From: Saprospiraceae bacterium
GTDB lineage: Bacteria > Bacteroidota > Bacteroidia > Chitinophagales > Saprospiraceae
Direction: 5' to 3'
DNA length: 64,000 nucleotides
Assembly: GCA_019638455.1 (NCBI GenBank)
Contig: JAHBTU010000004.1
Coordinates: 310,001 to 374,000, forward strand
Below the pieces are notes generated by a model. It was not told the DNA's origin, searched no databases, and saw only the letters and a list, made by a program, of their open reading frames with translations. This document shows positions 24,689-33,479 of the stretch, in pieces. Position numbers and translations under genes: made by a program. Position 1 is the first letter of the stretch, and each line of letters starts with the position of its first letter.

Positions 24689-25603
24689 GTGCCTTTCCGC
24701 AGTATTCCCACGTTCAACGAATTCAACGAATTCCACACCGCCGCCAACGGGCGGGTGCGCTCGGCGCACGACGACGTGCATGTTTTCCGGTTCCGCGACA
24801 TTGGCCGCCAGGTCGTGAAGGAAATGCCGCTGTTTCGTAATTGTTACTACCAAATCGGGCTAATGACCCAGTCGGCTTTCAAAATCAGTTATTTTGAAAA
24901 AGAACACGAGTTGCACGACGCGCAATGTGTCGTGCTGTTCAAGCCCGGTCAACTCATCAGTTTTCAATGCGACCCCGACTGGGACGGCTACGCCATGCTC
25001 ATCAAAGAAGAGGTGTTGCAGTTTCACAACGGCAATTCCAGGTTGCTGCGCGATTTTCCCTTTCTCGCGCCTTCGCAGGATTCCCTGTTTTTCGTCAACC
25101 AACCCCAATACGCGGAGTTGTCGGAGATTTTTGAAAAACTCCTTGTAGAGTACGCCAACCTCTCCCGCAGCACTTCAGCCTTGTCGCTCATCCAACTCTA
25201 TGCCCGCATTTTACTCCACAAAATCAACGATTTGTACACAGCGAAACAGGTGGAACCCAAATTAGAAAACCTCTCAGCCAACACGCGCGGCCTCGAAATC
25301 ACGCTCGACTTCTTGCACAATCTCGACCGCGACATTGAGCACATGAAAACCGTCGGAGAGTTCGCCCGCAAACTGCACGTCACGCCCAAACACCTGGCAG
25401 AAGTCGTGAAAGCCGCCAGCGGTCTCTCGCCCAAAGACCACATCAGCAACAAAATCCTGAGCATCACCAAAACCCTCCTGAAACACACGGACACGAGCAT
25501 CAACCAAATCGCCGCCCAGTACAATTTCAAAGACCCGGCACACTTTGCCAACTTCTTCAAGCAACACACTGGCTTCAGCCCGCTCGAGTACCGCAACAGC
25601 TAA
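24689..25603 (+). CDS. AraC-family transcriptional regulator
   Basis: About 304 residues from the GTG at 24689; an alternative TTG start at 24662 would put it inside a TAnnTTTG promoter, so I prefer the GTG. The N-terminal half is a cupin-like sensor (FRDIGRQVVKEMPLF, YYQIGLMTQSAFKISYFEKE, VLFKPGQLISFQCDPDWDG). The C-terminal ~100 residues hold the paired helix-turn-helix with KTVGEFARKLHVTPKHLAEVV and INQIAAQYNFKDPAHFANFFK, then the closing TGFSPLEYRNS. It probably controls the nearby isochorismatase-like and amidohydrolase genes, which start ~100 bases downstream in the same direction; ligand unknown. Confidence 0.85.
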   Translation: MPFRSIPTFNEFNEFHTAANGRVRSAHDDVHVFRFRDIGRQVVKEMPLFRNCYYQIGLMTQSAFKISYFEKEHELHDAQCVVLFKPGQLISFQCDPDWDGYAMLIKEEVLQFHNGNSRLLRDFPFLAPSQDSLFFVNQPQYAELSEIFEKLLVEYANLSRSTSALSLIQLYARILLHKINDLYTAKQVEPKLENLSANTRGLEITLDFLHNLDRDIEHMKTVGEFARKLHVTPKHLAEVVKAASGLSPKDHISNKILSITKTLLKHTDTSINQIAAQYNFKDPAHFANFFKQHTGFSPLEYRNS

Positions 25604-25705
25604 CCGCCTTTTTCGCAAGCAGTGCCGAACATTCCGCACAACGCCGGGGCCGTTTGGCGGTTTTGACAGACGATTATTTGAAACGATAACATCTCTGTCA
25701 GAAAC

Positions 25706-26446
25706 ATGAATTTCAAACACAACAAAATCGCCCTCTTCGTTGGCATCATCGCTGCCGCCTTGTTGCTCCTCAACTTCCAAAACACCCGCACTGCCACCGC
25801 CGAGGCCAAGCCCAGCCCCAAACTGCTCGACCCTGCCAATCACGCACTGGTGATGATTGACCACCAGCCGCAAATGGCCTTTGCCACCCAGTCGCATCCC
25901 ATCGAAATCATCCGCAACAATGCCGCGCTCGTGTCCAAGGCCGCCAAGACATTCAACGTGGCGACGGTCATCACCTCCGTGGCCGCCAAGTCGTTCAGCG
26001 GGCCGATTTTTTCGGAAATCACCGATGTGTTCCCCAAAGAAAAAATCATTGACCGCACCACGATGAACACTTGGGAGGACGTGGACGCCTACAAAGCCAT
26101 CACGGGCAAAGGCAAAAGGAAAATCGTCTTCGCCGGGCTGTGGACGGAAGTCTGCATCGTCGGCCCGGTATTGAGTGCATTGTCAGAAGGTTATGAAGTT
26201 TATTTCATCGCCGATGCCTGCGGCGGCGTGAGCAAAGAAGCCCACGATACGGCCGTGCAGCGCATGATTCAAGCCGGCGCACAGCCCATGACCAGCCTCC
26301 AGTACCTGCTCGAACTGCAACGCGACTGGGCGCGCGGCGCCACTTATGATGCCGTCAACGACATCGCGAAAGAACACGGCGGCGGCTACGGTCTCGGCAT
26401 CAAATACGCCAAAGAAATGTTCAACGCGCAAGAAGGCAAAAAATAA
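25706..26446 (+). CDS. Isochorismatase-family cysteine hydrolase with membrane anchor
   Basis: 246 residues. A non-cleaved-looking N-terminal helix (KIALFVGIIAAALLLLNF) suggests export or membrane anchoring, unusual for this family. The catalytic core has VMIDHQPQMAF with Asp-52, DRTTMNTWED near residue 117, and LWTEVCIVGPVLSALSEGY with Cys-150, matching the YcaC-like isochorismatase fold. It would hydrolyse an amide, nitrile or ether bond; substrate unknown. It precedes an amidohydrolase gene by nine bases, so the two are an operon, probably acting on the same exported or periplasmic substrate. Confidence 0.85.
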   Translation: MNFKHNKIALFVGIIAAALLLLNFQNTRTATAEAKPSPKLLDPANHALVMIDHQPQMAFATQSHPIEIIRNNAALVSKAAKTFNVATVITSVAAKSFSGPIFSEITDVFPKEKIIDRTTMNTWEDVDAYKAITGKGKRKIVFAGLWTEVCIVGPVLSALSEGYEVYFIADACGGVSKEAHDTAVQRMIQAGAQPMTSLQYLLELQRDWARGATYDAVNDIAKEHGGGYGLGIKYAKEMFNAQEGKK

Positions 26447-26455
26447 AACACCACC

Positions 26456-28246
26456 ATGCGACACTTGATTTTCGCCTGCGCGTGGTGGCTCGCAGCGGCG
26501 GGATTGGCAGCGCAAACTGCCAATCTCGCTACGGCTGATTTGCTGATTATCAATGCAAAAATCACCACGCTCGACGCAGAACGCCCCGAAGCCGAGGCCA
26601 TCGCGGTGGCTGGCAACAAAATCCTCCGGGTTGGTTCCAACAGCGAAATCGCCGCCTTGCGCGGACCAAACACCCGCACGGTGGACGCCAAAGGCCGCCG
26701 CCTCATCCCGGGTTTGTTCGACAGCCATCTGCACGTTATTCGGGGCGGGCGTTTTTACAACACCGAGCTGCGCTGGGACGGTGTGCGCTCCCTCGCCCGC
26801 GCCATGCAGATGTTGCGCGAACAAGCCCAACGCACGCCGCCGGGCCAGTGGGTGCGCGTGGTGGGCGGTTGGAGTCCGCACCAATTTGCTGAAAAACGCT
26901 TCCCTACCTTGGCCGAAATCAACGAAGCGACCGGCGAAGTGCCGACGTTTATCCTCTATTTGTACGGCCACGCTTATCTGAACAAAGCGGGCTTGGCAAA
27001 ATTGGGTATTGACGAAAACACGCCCAACCCGCCCGGCGGCCTCATCGAAAAAGACGCGACGGGAAAACCTACCGGCTTGCTCGTGGCCGAGCCGAACGCC
27101 TTTTTGCTGTACTCGACTTTGGCAAAACTGCCCGAACTGACGGAAGCGGAAAAATTCAATTCCACCCGCCTCTTCATGCTCGAACTCAACCGCCTCGGCC
27201 TCACCGCCGTGATGGACGCGGGCGGCGGCTTCCAGAATTTTCCCGACGACTACGGCATCACCGATTCGCTCTGCGCGGCGAACGGCCTCACGGTGCGTTT
27301 GCCCTACTACCTGTTCGCTCAAAAAGCAGGTAAAGAACTCGACGACTATGGCCGCTGGATTCGCTCGGTGGAAATCGGGCAGGGCTGCGACGACCACGGC
27401 GAACATGGGCTGGAATACTACGTGCAAGGCGGCGGCGAAAACCTCGTGGCGAGCGCGGCGGATTTTGAAAACTTCGACCAGCCCCGCCCCGAACTCAGCC
27501 CCGCGATGGAAGGCCAGTTGAAAGCGGTATTGGGCTTGCTCGTGAAAAACCGCTGGCCCTTCCGCATCCACGCCACTTACAACGAGAGCATCACGCGGTT
27601 TCTCAACGTCATCGAAGACATCAACCGCGAAACCCCGCTCGATGGCCTGCTGTGGTTTTTCGACCATGCGGAGACGATTTCGGAGGAAAATCTGCGGCGC
27701 GTGAAAGCACTCGGCGGCGGCATCGCGGTGCAATACCGCATGGCATTTCAGGGCGAAAGTTTCATCCGCCGCTACGGGAAAAAAGCCGCTGAAGCCACAC
27801 CGCCCGTGAAAAAAATGCTCGACATGGGCATCCCCGTCGGCATGGGCTCCGACGGCACGCGGGTCAGTTCGTTCAATCCCTGGATTGGCCTGTACTGGCT
27901 CACCACCGGAAAAACCGTCGGCGGCACACAACTCACCAGCCGTGAAAACCTGCTCGACCGCAGCACCGCGCTCCGGCTCTACACGCAGGGAAGCGCCCGA
28001 TTAGTGGGCCTGCAAAAAGACCGGGGAATGCTCAAGGCTGGCTATCTGGCCGACCTCTGTGTGCTCTCGGACGACTATTTCCAAGTGCGCGACGAGGCCA
28101 TTCTCCAGCTCGAATCCCTACTGACCATGGTGGATGGCAAGGTGGTGTATGGCGCAGGAGAGTTCAGCCAGCTGGCACCGCCCGTCCCCGCTGCCATTCC
28201 GGGTTGGTCGCCCGTGAATTTTTACGGCGGCTATCAGAAAAAATAG
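26456..28246 (+). CDS. YtcJ-like metal-dependent amidohydrolase (exported)
   Basis: 596 residues with a signal peptide (LIFACAWWLAAAGLAAQ). Mature sequence: the beta-sandwich start ADLLIINAKITTLDA, then FDSHLHVIRGG (first metal His pair), GWSPHQF, FRIHATYNESITRFLNV, FFDHAETISEE and PVGMGSDGTRVSSFNPWIG, which together are the amidohydrolase_3 (YtcJ) pattern with its usual metal ligands. The final block GYLADLCVLSDDYF-x-V also fits. It hydrolyses an amide bond on an unknown compound. It starts nine bases after the isochorismatase-like gene. Confidence 0.9.
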   Translation: MRHLIFACAWWLAAAGLAAQTANLATADLLIINAKITTLDAERPEAEAIAVAGNKILRVGSNSEIAALRGPNTRTVDAKGRRLIPGLFDSHLHVIRGGRFYNTELRWDGVRSLARAMQMLREQAQRTPPGQWVRVVGGWSPHQFAEKRFPTLAEINEATGEVPTFILYLYGHAYLNKAGLAKLGIDENTPNPPGGLIEKDATGKPTGLLVAEPNAFLLYSTLAKLPELTEAEKFNSTRLFMLELNRLGLTAVMDAGGGFQNFPDDYGITDSLCAANGLTVRLPYYLFAQKAGKELDDYGRWIRSVEIGQGCDDHGEHGLEYYVQGGGENLVASAADFENFDQPRPELSPAMEGQLKAVLGLLVKNRWPFRIHATYNESITRFLNVIEDINRETPLDGLLWFFDHAETISEENLRRVKALGGGIAVQYRMAFQGESFIRRYGKKAAEATPPVKKMLDMGIPVGMGSDGTRVSSFNPWIGLYWLTTGKTVGGTQLTSRENLLDRSTALRLYTQGSARLVGLQKDRGMLKAGYLADLCVLSDDYFQVRDEAILQLESLLTMVDGKVVYGAGEFSQLAPPVPAAIPGWSPVNFYGGYQKK

Positions 28247-28270
28247 GGTTTGAGTGCTCTGTGAGTTAAG

Positions 28271-28364
28271 TTTTCAAACACAGAGGCGCAGAGTCACAGA
28301 GGTGTTTATTTATTGAAACTCAAAATGTCGAGTCTCCGTGCCTTTACGCCTCTGTGTTTGAAAA
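28271..28364. repeat. Palindrome TTTTCAAACACAGAGGCG after the amidohydrolase gene
   Basis: Two exact 18-base arms (28271-28288 and 28347-28364) enclose ~58 bases. It may serve as a terminator for the amidohydrolase operon, and it has the character of a dispersed repeat. Confidence 0.7.
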
Positions 28365-28454
28365 TTTAAAACACGATGCATCGAGTTGTTTTTACCCATA
28401 AAATTTACCCCAAAAACCGGGATTCAGGCCATTCCAGTTTACATCTATCATCTT

Positions 28455-28636
28455 GTATACCCAGATTAAAGAGGATTTGAATCTGCCCGTTGGCAAGACA
28501 GGGATTTCCTTGATTGATTTGTGTGATTTCCAAAGGATTGCGAGCACCGTTCGTTCAAAACCACCTTGTCAGACCCTGTGCTCAGGGGCTTGCCCGGCCA
28601 AGTGAAGCGGACGGGGCTGATTTGCGTTGACTATAT
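28455..28636 (-). repeat. ~182-bp dispersed repeat, copy 2, inverted relative to 8400-8580
   Basis: From GTATACCCAGATTAAAGAGG to GCGTTGACTATAT. As a reverse complement it is almost identical to 8400-8580. The two copies bracket ~20 kb. Confidence 0.9.
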
Positions 28637-28789
28637 CTCAAAGATGTGGATGTTTTGTAAAGAACATAGATGTCTTTGAGGGAATATCCTGTCCCCCGAC
28701 TGAAGTTCGGGGGTTACAAGATGACAGACATCGGTTTTTTGGGATAAGACCATGTTCAAAATTTTTGGTTAGTGAGGTGGGGTTAGTTA

Positions 28790-29562
28790 AACGGCAAGCC
28801 CTCAAACTCCGTCCGCTGCGCTTGGCCGGACAAACCCCCAAACCAGAAACCTTCAAACCAGAAACCCCCAAACCAGAAACCCCCAAACCAGAAACCTTCA
28901 AACCCTCAAACCCTCAAACCCTCAAACCTTCAAACCCCCAAACCCCCAAACCTTCAAACCCTCAAACCTTCAAACCCTCAAACCTTCAAACCCCCAAACC
29001 TTCAAACCCCCAAACCCTCAAACCCTCAAACCCTCAAACCCTCAAACCCTCAAACCTTCAAACCCCCAAACCCCCAAACCCCCAAACCTTCAAACCTTCA
29101 AACCCTCAAACCTTCAAACCCTCAAACCTTCAAACCCCCAAACCTTCAAACCCCCAAACCCCCAAACCTTCAAACCCTCAAACCCTCAAACCCCCAAACC
29201 TTCAAACCCTCAAACCCCCAAACCCTCAAACCCTCAAACCCCCAAACCCTCAAACCCTCAAACCTTCAAACCCTCAAACCTTCAAACCCCCAAACCCTCA
29301 AACCCCCAAACCCTCAAACCCTCAAACCCCCAAACCCTCAAACCCCCAAACCTTCAAACCCTCAAACCCCCAAACCTTCAAACCCTCAACCCCCCAAACC
29401 TTCAAACCCTCAAACCCCCAAACCCTCAAACCCCCAAACCCCCAAACCCTCAAACCCCCAAACCCCCAAACCCTCAAACCCCCAAACCCTCAAACCCCCA
29501 AACCCTCAAACCCTCAAACCCTCAAACCTTCAAACCCTCAAACCTTCAAACCTTCAAACCCT
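28790..29562 (+). repeat. Octanucleotide tandem array (CTCAAACC / TTCAAACC / CCCAAACC)
   Basis: After a start of variant units with AGAAACC (28844-28900) the array is made of about eighty 8-base units that differ only in the first two bases (CT, TT, CC). It is preceded at ~28806-28838 by a fragment resembling the ~181-bp repeat (CCGTCCGCTGCGCTTGGCCG). It has no stop codon in any plus frame and reads as the 8-residue unit KPSNPQT(L/F). It ends three bases before the ATG of the YdcZ-type gene. Confidence 0.95.
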
Positions 29563-29565
29563 CTC

Positions 29566-30009
29566 ATGGACAAAATCTTCTGGATTCTCATTGTCATTCT
29601 TGCAGGTGCCATGTTGCCTGTGCAGGCCGGGCTGAACGCTAAAGTCGGCAAGGTACTCGAAAGCCCCGTGCACGCCTCTTTTCTGTCCTTTATCATCGGC
29701 GCGGCGGCGTTGTTGCTTTACCTGCTCGTGACCCGTCAGCCGGCACAGTGGCAGCAATGGCGCGAGGTACCCGCCGTCGCATGGTCGGCAGGTGTGTTTG
29801 GCGCGGTGTATGTCACCATCACCATTTTGGCCTTTCCGCGTCTGGGCGCGCCGCTTACGTTCGGGCTGATTGTGGCGGGTCAGATGCTCATCGCGCTCTT
29901 GCTCGACCATTTCAAAATCCTCGTCGCCGTGCAGCATCCTGTCAATTTTTACCGGCTGCTCGGGGTGGTGCTTATCGTCGCGGGCGTGGTGTTGATTCGC
30001 CGTTTTTGA
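29566..30009 (+). CDS. YdcZ (DUF606) family small-molecule transporter
   Basis: 147 residues from the ATG at 29566 (MDKIFWILIVILAGAMLPVQ); the frame remains open back through the octamer array to 28627, but that part is repeat translation. Five hydrophobic segments follow the family pattern: MLPVQAGLNAKVGKVLESPV, ASFLSFIIGAAALLLYLLV, FGAVYVTITILAFPRLG, LTFGLIVAGQMLIALLLDHF and LLGVVLIVAGVVLIRRF. It belongs to the drug/metabolite transporter superfamily; substrate unknown. The lack of any leader between the array and the ATG means the repeat length could affect expression. The alginate-export-like gene starts two bases after its stop. Confidence 0.85.
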   Translation: MDKIFWILIVILAGAMLPVQAGLNAKVGKVLESPVHASFLSFIIGAAALLLYLLVTRQPAQWQQWREVPAVAWSAGVFGAVYVTITILAFPRLGAPLTFGLIVAGQMLIALLLDHFKILVAVQHPVNFYRLLGVVLIVAGVVLIRRF

Positions 30010-30011
30010 CT

Positions 30012-31385
30012 ATGAAAAAGGCAGTCATCACGCTTTTGCTCCTTGTTTCGAGCGGTTTTTTGCAAAAAACTGCTGCACAGGATTTTCCCGCGTTCAAAAG
30101 TCTGCGCTTCAACGAGGACTATTCTTTTTTGCAAAACGATTCCAGCGAGTATTGGTACAAAAATCTGAAATACAAACGGTTTGGAAAAAAACAGGCCTAT
30201 TTCCGCTCGTTTGGCGGCGAGCTGCGCTGGCAATACCAATTCTACAAAAATGAGGAGTGGGGCGACGCGCCGCCCGACGACGACGGTTTTCTCTATCTCC
30301 GCAACCTCTTTCACGCCGATGTTCATTTTGGGAAAAAAGCCCGCCTGTTCGCTCAGATGAAGAGCAATTTCATGGCCGGTCGCCCGCAGCCGCCGCGCCA
30401 GATTGACGAAAACCAGTTGGGTCTTCACCAATTTTTCGGTGATTTTTCTTTTGGAAAATGGCTCCTCCGCGCAGGCAGACAGGAATTTTTGCTCGGCTCG
30501 CAGCGCCTTGTGGCCGTGCGCGAAGGCCCGAACAACCGCCAAACGTTCGATGCCGCACGGCTCGTCCGGGAGACCGCTCGTTTTCGGGCCGATGCTTTTG
30601 TCGCCCGCGCCGTAACCGACCGCCCCGGCATTTTCGACGACGGCGTGGTGCCGCCCGGCGCTTCGCTGTGGGGGCTTTACACGGTGACAAACCAAGTTCG
30701 TTTTTTGAAAAACGTGGACTTGTACTACCTCGGGTTTTACACGGAAAACGGCGTTTTCGACGACGGCAGGGGCCGCGAACGGCGCCATTCTTTCGGGACG
30801 CGCATCTGGGGCAAAGGTGGCGCTTGGCAGTACGACGGCGAGGCCGTGTACCAGTTTGGCGATTTTTTGGACAAAAAAATCAGTGCTTACACAGCTTCGC
30901 TGCACCTGCGCTACACGCTTGCAGGGGTAAAAAACCAGCCCGTGCTCGGCCTCAAAACCGAAATCATCAGCGGCGACCAAGCCCACGACGACGCGGCGCT
31001 GCAAACGTTCAACCCGCTTTTTCCGCGCGGCGCTTATTTCGGTCTCGCGGCACTCATCGGCCCGGCCAATTTGCTCGACCTACATCCTTCCATCGAATGG
31101 CCGTTGGGCAGAAACTGGGTGTTGGGCGCGGACTACGACGTTTTTTGGCGGCACAGCCTCGCCGACGGCATCTACGGCCCCAATGTGCGCCCCATCTATT
31201 CCGGCCGCAATACTTTCGCGCGCCACATCGGCAATCAACTTGGCGCCAACCTCGCGTGGGAACCGAACCGGCATTTCAACCTTCAGTTGGAAGGCACTTG
31301 GTTTGCCGCTGGGCCGTATCTGCGCGAAGCGGGCGCGGGCAAGGATGTGTTCTTTGCGGCGGTGACGGTGCAGTTCAAGTATTGA
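30012..31385 (+). CDS. Alginate-export-like outer-membrane beta-barrel
   Basis: 457 residues from the ATG at 30012 (MKKAVITLLLLVSSGFLQKT, signal peptide ending near AAQDF). Barrel strands are clear: ELRWQYQFYKNEEWG, ARLFAQMKSNFMAG, GKWLLRAGRQEFLLGSQRLV, RHSFGTRIWGKGGAWQYDGE and the terminal FFAAVTVQFKY. The motif GRQEFLLGSQRLVAVREGPN followed by R-x-FDAARL is characteristic of the alginate-export (AlgE-like) family, which covers many substrates beyond alginate. It follows YdcZ by two bases, so the pair could form an inner- and outer-membrane route. Confidence 0.8.
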   Translation: MKKAVITLLLLVSSGFLQKTAAQDFPAFKSLRFNEDYSFLQNDSSEYWYKNLKYKRFGKKQAYFRSFGGELRWQYQFYKNEEWGDAPPDDDGFLYLRNLFHADVHFGKKARLFAQMKSNFMAGRPQPPRQIDENQLGLHQFFGDFSFGKWLLRAGRQEFLLGSQRLVAVREGPNNRQTFDAARLVRETARFRADAFVARAVTDRPGIFDDGVVPPGASLWGLYTVTNQVRFLKNVDLYYLGFYTENGVFDDGRGRERRHSFGTRIWGKGGAWQYDGEAVYQFGDFLDKKISAYTASLHLRYTLAGVKNQPVLGLKTEIISGDQAHDDAALQTFNPLFPRGAYFGLAALIGPANLLDLHPSIEWPLGRNWVLGADYDVFWRHSLADGIYGPNVRPIYSGRNTFARHIGNQLGANLAWEPNRHFNLQLEGTWFAAGPYLREAGAGKDVFFAAVTVQFKY

Positions 31386-31474
31386 CAGGAGGGAACTATT
31401 CAGGCAGAAAGGCAGCGCCCCGGAATATGTTTCGGGGTCATGTGGCCCAATAAAGCCCTCTTCACCAACACCAC

Positions 31475-32542
31475 CTATTCTCTCTTTTTCAGCCAAGCCT
31501 CCAGCGGTTTGACACACTGGAACTTGGGCTTCTCGAAGCGGGCAGGCTCGTCCAAGGCCTCTCGCAAGACTTTCATGGCCGGGCGATAGTCCACAACGCC
31601 CATGCCTTCAAATTTTTCCACCGTGCGCATTATGCGCTCCACTTCCCAACTGAATTTGCCAGCGTAGAGGTCAGAGGGGTGGGTGCTGCGCTGGATGTTT
31701 TCCCGGATGCTGCGGGCGCTGTTCAGGATGCCTTGCTGCACGGCCTCAGGGAAAAGCGTCGTGTCGTCCACGTCATTAGAGGCCAAAAAAGTGAAGGCTT
31801 CGTCGGACCAGCCGCTATTGAGGCGGCGCACCAGTTCCTCTTGCCAATCGGGGCGGGTCTTGATTTTGGCCAAGGCGCGCTCGCGGATGGCTCGGCTGTG
31901 ATTGCGGTCTGTGTAAACAAGGAGAAACACCATGTCTTTTTCCACATTGCAGCGGTCAATGTTCTCCACCATGCTGGCGTGATTGCTGGACTCCCGTTCA
32001 GATATAGAATATATGGCGGCGGCGTTTCGGACGATGCCTTGCTTTATCCAAAGGAGTACGAAAGGGGCAACTGCCAAAGCTCCCAAGGCCGAGGCAGCAA
32101 CCACAGCGCCCCGATAGACTTTGGTTGGCATGAGCGTTTGCAGGCCCTCGTTCAGCAGGATGGTCATGCCGACGAGCAACATGACAGGGGTGAGCACAGC
32201 AGCCAATCCGCCAAACAACTTAACGATGCCCGGTATCGGGCCAGTCTCTTTATGAATGAAACCAAAAATGCTGGTGCCAATGATGGCTGACAGCATCCCT
32301 CCCAGCACCCCCAAAAAACGAGCGGTGGACGAATGGCCGACCCATGCAAACCCGCTTTTGGCACCGATGATTGCCGCGACGATTGCCGTGCACACCAGCA
32401 AGCCAATGTTCAGCAGAATAATTGCCCAGAGATAGCCCACAGCGCCATCGTTGCTCGGCATTTTCTGAAAAAACAAAAGATTGACGAGCCCCAACAGAAG
32501 GAGACCAGCTATGAGCAGAAAGAGATTGCCAATGAAAACCAT
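31475..32542 (-). CDS. Polytopic membrane protein of unknown function
   Basis: About 355 residues from the Met at 32542 (MVFIGNLFLLIAGLLLLGL). An upstream Met at 32632 would add a polar tail encoded by repeat DNA, so I reject it. The first ~200 residues carry five hydrophobic helices, including LWAIILLNIGLLVCTAIVAAI and VLTPVMLLVGMTILL. The C-terminal ~150 residues are soluble and alpha-helical (NSGWSDEAFTFLASNDV, NSARSIRENIQRSTHPSD). No catalytic motif is recognised. It is alone and convergent with the alginate-export-like gene. A TACCTTTA box with a TTG 16 bases upstream (plus-strand 32578-32604) may be its promoter. Confidence 0.65.
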   Translation of the reverse strand: MVFIGNLFLLIAGLLLLGLVNLLFFQKMPSNDGAVGYLWAIILLNIGLLVCTAIVAAIIGAKSGFAWVGHSSTARFLGVLGGMLSAIIGTSIFGFIHKETGPIPGIVKLFGGLAAVLTPVMLLVGMTILLNEGLQTLMPTKVYRGAVVAASALGALAVAPFVLLWIKQGIVRNAAAIYSISERESSNHASMVENIDRCNVEKDMVFLLVYTDRNHSRAIRERALAKIKTRPDWQEELVRRLNSGWSDEAFTFLASNDVDDTTLFPEAVQQGILNSARSIRENIQRSTHPSDLYAGKFSWEVERIMRTVEKFEGMGVVDYRPAMKVLREALDEPARFEKPKFQCVKPLEAWLKKRE

Positions 32543-32577
32543 AAGAGAAAAGGAAGACAATTGTTTGGATGGGAGCG

Positions 32578-32604
32578 TAAAGGTACGGCGCTCGCTGCGA
32601 ACAA
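32578..32604 (-). promoter_or_regulatory. Possible promoter of the polytopic membrane protein gene
   Basis: Minus-strand TTG at 32602-32604, 16-base spacer, then TACCTTTA at 32578-32585 (seven of eight matches to TAnnTTTG), about 36 bases before the chosen start. Confidence 0.4.
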
Positions 32605-32620
32605 GTTCAGGGTTTGCGAG

Positions 32621-32805
32621 GGGGCATTTCAAGTTGTCGCAAGTAAAACGGAAGCTGTCTCACAAGTTTAAATTTCGACAGGATTAACAAGATTTACAGG
32701 TTTTTTTTTACCCGAAAAAGAGCGCGAATCTTGTCAATCCTGTCAAACAAACATCACTTATGAGACATCCTCTGGCGTACAAAAGCCACAATTTGAAATG
32801 CACCC
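32621..32805. repeat. 75-bp palindromic element, copy interrupted by another palindromic repeat
   Basis: The left part 32621-32652 (GGGGCATTTCAAGTTGTCGC) and the right part 32771-32805 (ending AATTTGAAATGCACCC) match 6721-6795. Between them, at ~32653-32770, lies a unit bounded by TGTCTCACAAGT and ACTTATGAGACA, with the GACAGGATTAACAAGATTTA core inside. This is a nested insertion. Confidence 0.85.
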
Positions 32806-32939
32806 GTTGAAAAGGTGCCGGGTAAAAATATGCTTTATTTGCAAACCCTAATGAGCAGCGTCCTATTCGACAACGATTTTTCTTACCCCCACGCAGCAAA
32901 ACCCACCCCGCCCCGCACCATTACTGAAAATCAATCAAA

Positions 32940-33479
32940 ATGGATGCAACGCTGAAAAAACACATCGAGCAATGCCTGCGGGGCGACGCAGGAGCGCAGC
33001 GCCAACTTTTCGAGCGGTACAAAACCTGGCTCTTCCCCATCTGCCTGCGCTACGCCCGCGACCGCCCCGAAGCGCAGGATATGTTGCAAGAGGCTTTTCT
33101 CGTCATTTTCAGAGATTTAGGCCAGTACAAAGGCGAGGGCTCGCTCGGCGCATGGCTCCAACGCGTCACCGTCCGTGTCGCCCTGCAACAACTCCGCCGC
33201 AAAAATCCCCTTCGTTTCGCTGAAGACTACGACGAACTCCCGCCCCATACCTACGACTTTAACCCGGACACAGAACTCAACGGCGAAGCCATCCTCCTGA
33301 TGGTGCAACAACTCCCGCCGGGCTACCGCGCGGTGTTCAACCTGCGCTGCATGGAAGGCTTCGAATACCCCGAAATCGCCGCCGAACTCGGCATCGCCGA
33401 AAGTAGCGTTCGTTCGCAATACGCCCGCGCCTGCAAACAGTTGCGCGGCCTGGTGGAGCGGATGCTTGTAATAAGTTGA
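32940..33479 (+). CDS. RNA polymerase ECF-type sigma factor
   Basis: 179 residues. Region 2 is visible in CLRGDAGAQRQLFERY, RYARDRPEAQDMLQEAFL and the DNA-contact helix (GSLGAWLQRVTVRVALQQLR); region 4 has LPPGYRAVFNLRCMEGF and the HTH EIAAELGIAESSVRSQYARA. The distance between regions is short, as in ECF factors. It would activate a small regulon in response to an envelope signal. The gene after it, beyond a repeat array, is a single-pass membrane protein that may act as its partner. The last codons (...VIS stop) run into the first unit of the decamer array, so the repeat supplies the TGA. Confidence 0.9.
   Translation: MDATLKKHIEQCLRGDAGAQRQLFERYKTWLFPICLRYARDRPEAQDMLQEAFLVIFRDLGQYKGEGSLGAWLQRVTVRVALQQLRRKNPLRFAEDYDELPPHTYDFNPDTELNGEAILLMVQQLPPGYRAVFNLRCMEGFEYPEIAAELGIAESSVRSQYARACKQLRGLVERMLVIS

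Noticed and set aside
26183..27931. Long minus-strand ORF opposite the isochorismatase and amidohydrolase genes
   Set aside because: It lies entirely opposite two well-supported genes and shows typical shadow composition.
28790..29562. Possible CRISPR array
   Set aside because: Contiguous 8-base units with no spacers and no cas genes.
28627..29565. Long open frame encoding KPSNPQT(L/F) repeats upstream of YdcZ
   Set aside because: It is the translation of an octamer DNA array that has no stops in any forward frame; there is no domain, signal or normal composition, and the YdcZ start lies after it.
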